A stretch of DNA of 7,714 bases from assembly GCA_031275595.1 (NCBI GenBank), contig JAISOO010000106.1:1-7714 (forward strand). The letters are read 5' to 3'. The stretch's first letter is position 1, and every line of letters starts with the position of its first letter. Under the pieces are notes generated by a model that saw only the letters and a list, made by a program, of their open reading frames with translations, ran no database searches and had not been told where the DNA came from. This stretch comes from Spirochaetaceae bacterium (GTDB lineage: Bacteria > Spirochaetota > Spirochaetia > Treponematales > Breznakiellaceae). Of this stretch, positions 7,372 to 7,714 are shown one piece after another. Position numbers and translations under genes: made by a program.

Positions 7372-7400
7372 AGTATATCATATCCCGCGGGATAAAGTAA
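7372..7400 (-). promoter_or_regulatory. Extended -10 promoter for the DUF2804 operon
   Basis: On the - strand, TGATATACT (7380-7372) is an extended -10 element: TG, one base, then TATACT, which differs from TATAAT at one position. The -35 slot 17 bp upstream reads TTACTT (7400-7395), a poor match, as is common for extended -10 promoters. Transcription would begin at about 7366-7364, which is essentially on the chosen ATG at 7364. This implies a leaderless or nearly leaderless message, unless a promoter further upstream is used. Confidence 0.5.
7381..7394. promoter_or_regulatory. Perfect 14-bp palindrome in the promoter spacer (possible operator)
   Basis: TATCCCGCGGGATA is a perfect inverted repeat that ends directly against the TG of the extended -10. 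Together with TGA it fills the 17-bp spacer of the DUF2804 promoter. A dimeric repressor bound here would block RNA polymerase. Palindrome and placement are seen directly; the operator role is inferred, and no regulator gene lies in the window. Confidence 0.4.
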
Positions 7401-7405
7401 GGGAT

Positions 7406-7462
7406 CGCGTTTACTTTTTGCTTTGCCCGCGGCATAGTCGAAAAAAGCAAAAAGCAAACGCG
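7406..7462. repeat. 19-bp inverted repeat, 19-nt loop
   Basis: The arms are CGCGTTTACTTTTTGCTTT (7406-7424) and AAAGCAAAAAGCAAACGCG (7444-7462). They pair at 18 of 19 positions. The exception, A7413 against C7455, becomes a G-U wobble in RNA read from the - strand, so a leftward transcript could form a continuous 19-pair stem. There is no T run after either arm, so it does not look like a terminator. It lies 42 bp upstream of the DUF2804 ATG, beyond the predicted promoter. Confidence 0.8.
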
Positions 7463-7714
7463 GCTTCGAGGGGGAAGATGCCGGCGCGGCCTGATGCCTT
7501 TTTCAGTTGCTGCAGCTCTTTTGGGGCCTACGCCGTGTTGCTTTTGTGATCAAACACGCTTTCGCGTGCATTTTCGGGCGGGGGGGCGCTGCCCGGCGGT
7601 GGAAGGGGGGCTGTCACTAAAAAAGAGGGGCAGACTCCAAGGGGCCTTTTTTCCGTTTTTTTGTTCCGTATTAAAGCAAAACGATGACTCAAGCGCATAT
7701 ACCGTATATGAGAT
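7463..7714. other. Gene-free right flank with hairpins
   Basis: No frame here has the look of a gene on either strand. Visible structures are CACGC 7555-7559 with GCGTG 7564-7568 (on the - strand this has a GAAA tetraloop), and CGGGC 7575-7579 with GCCCG 7591-7595 around a G-rich loop that begins with seven G (7580-7586). There is also an A/T-rich 7-bp pairing, AAAAAAG 7619-7625 with CTTTTTT 7646-7652. The string of structures next to the 19-bp repeat suggests a mosaic intergenic repeat or gene remnant, which cannot be confirmed from one copy. Confidence 0.5.
7696..7710. repeat. 15-nt palindrome at window edge
   Basis: CATATAC at 7696-7702 and GTATATG at 7704-7710 are exact inverted copies around a single C. 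It could be an operator for a gene beyond the right edge. Its context is cut off, so no role can be given. Confidence 0.5.

Noticed and set aside
6405..7373. 322-residue open frame antisense to the DUF2804 gene
   Set aside because: No family features, rich in Pro, Arg and His, and fully opposite a gene with conserved family motifs.
7365..7457. N-terminal extension of the DUF2804 gene from a TTG at 7457
   Set aside because: The extension crosses an extended -10 promoter and one arm plus loop of the 19-bp inverted repeat, and the ATG at 7364 begins where the family normally begins.

Overview
The window looks like chromosomal DNA from a GC-rich treponeme (Spirochaetes), possibly of the termite-gut Treponema group. 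This rests on the style of the partial transposase at the left edge, on a lineage-type hypothetical protein that begins MAKKNAIYAPGELDRV, and on the pairing of that gene with a DUF2804 gene. All of this is recognised from memory, so the genus is an inference.

Layout, left to right. Positions 1-236 hold the C-terminal end of an IS200/RayT-like transposase on the + strand. Positions 237-556 are gene-free and rich in small, partly competing hairpins. Positions 557-4240 (+) encode a full-length, four-module cobalamin-dependent methionine synthase (metH). It converges on, and stops 16 bp short of, a two-gene unit on the - strand. That unit is transcribed from about 7365 leftward: a DUF2804 protein (7364-6315), then, after a 3-nt gap, a 684-residue treponemal protein of unknown function (6311-4257). 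Positions 7365-7714 hold no convincing gene. They contain an extended -10 promoter with a perfect 14-bp palindrome filling its spacer, a 19-bp near-perfect inverted repeat, further hairpins and a 15-nt palindrome at the right edge.

How the genes work together: MetH makes methionine from homocysteine and methyl-tetrahydrofolate using B12, and is self-contained. Nothing ties it functionally to the convergent pair, which probably forms its own operon. No phage, CRISPR, toxin-antitoxin or defence genes are visible.

The most interesting signal is inside MetH. All zinc, cobalamin-His and core pterin-anchoring residues are present. However, several otherwise strongly conserved residues in the folate barrel (H367, N402, C404, K600), the homocysteine barrel (K84, C86) and the SAM site (N947) are replaced, and the usual C-terminal tail is missing. 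The second is the regulatory architecture upstream of the DUF2804 gene, including a 13-mer it shares with the metH leader.
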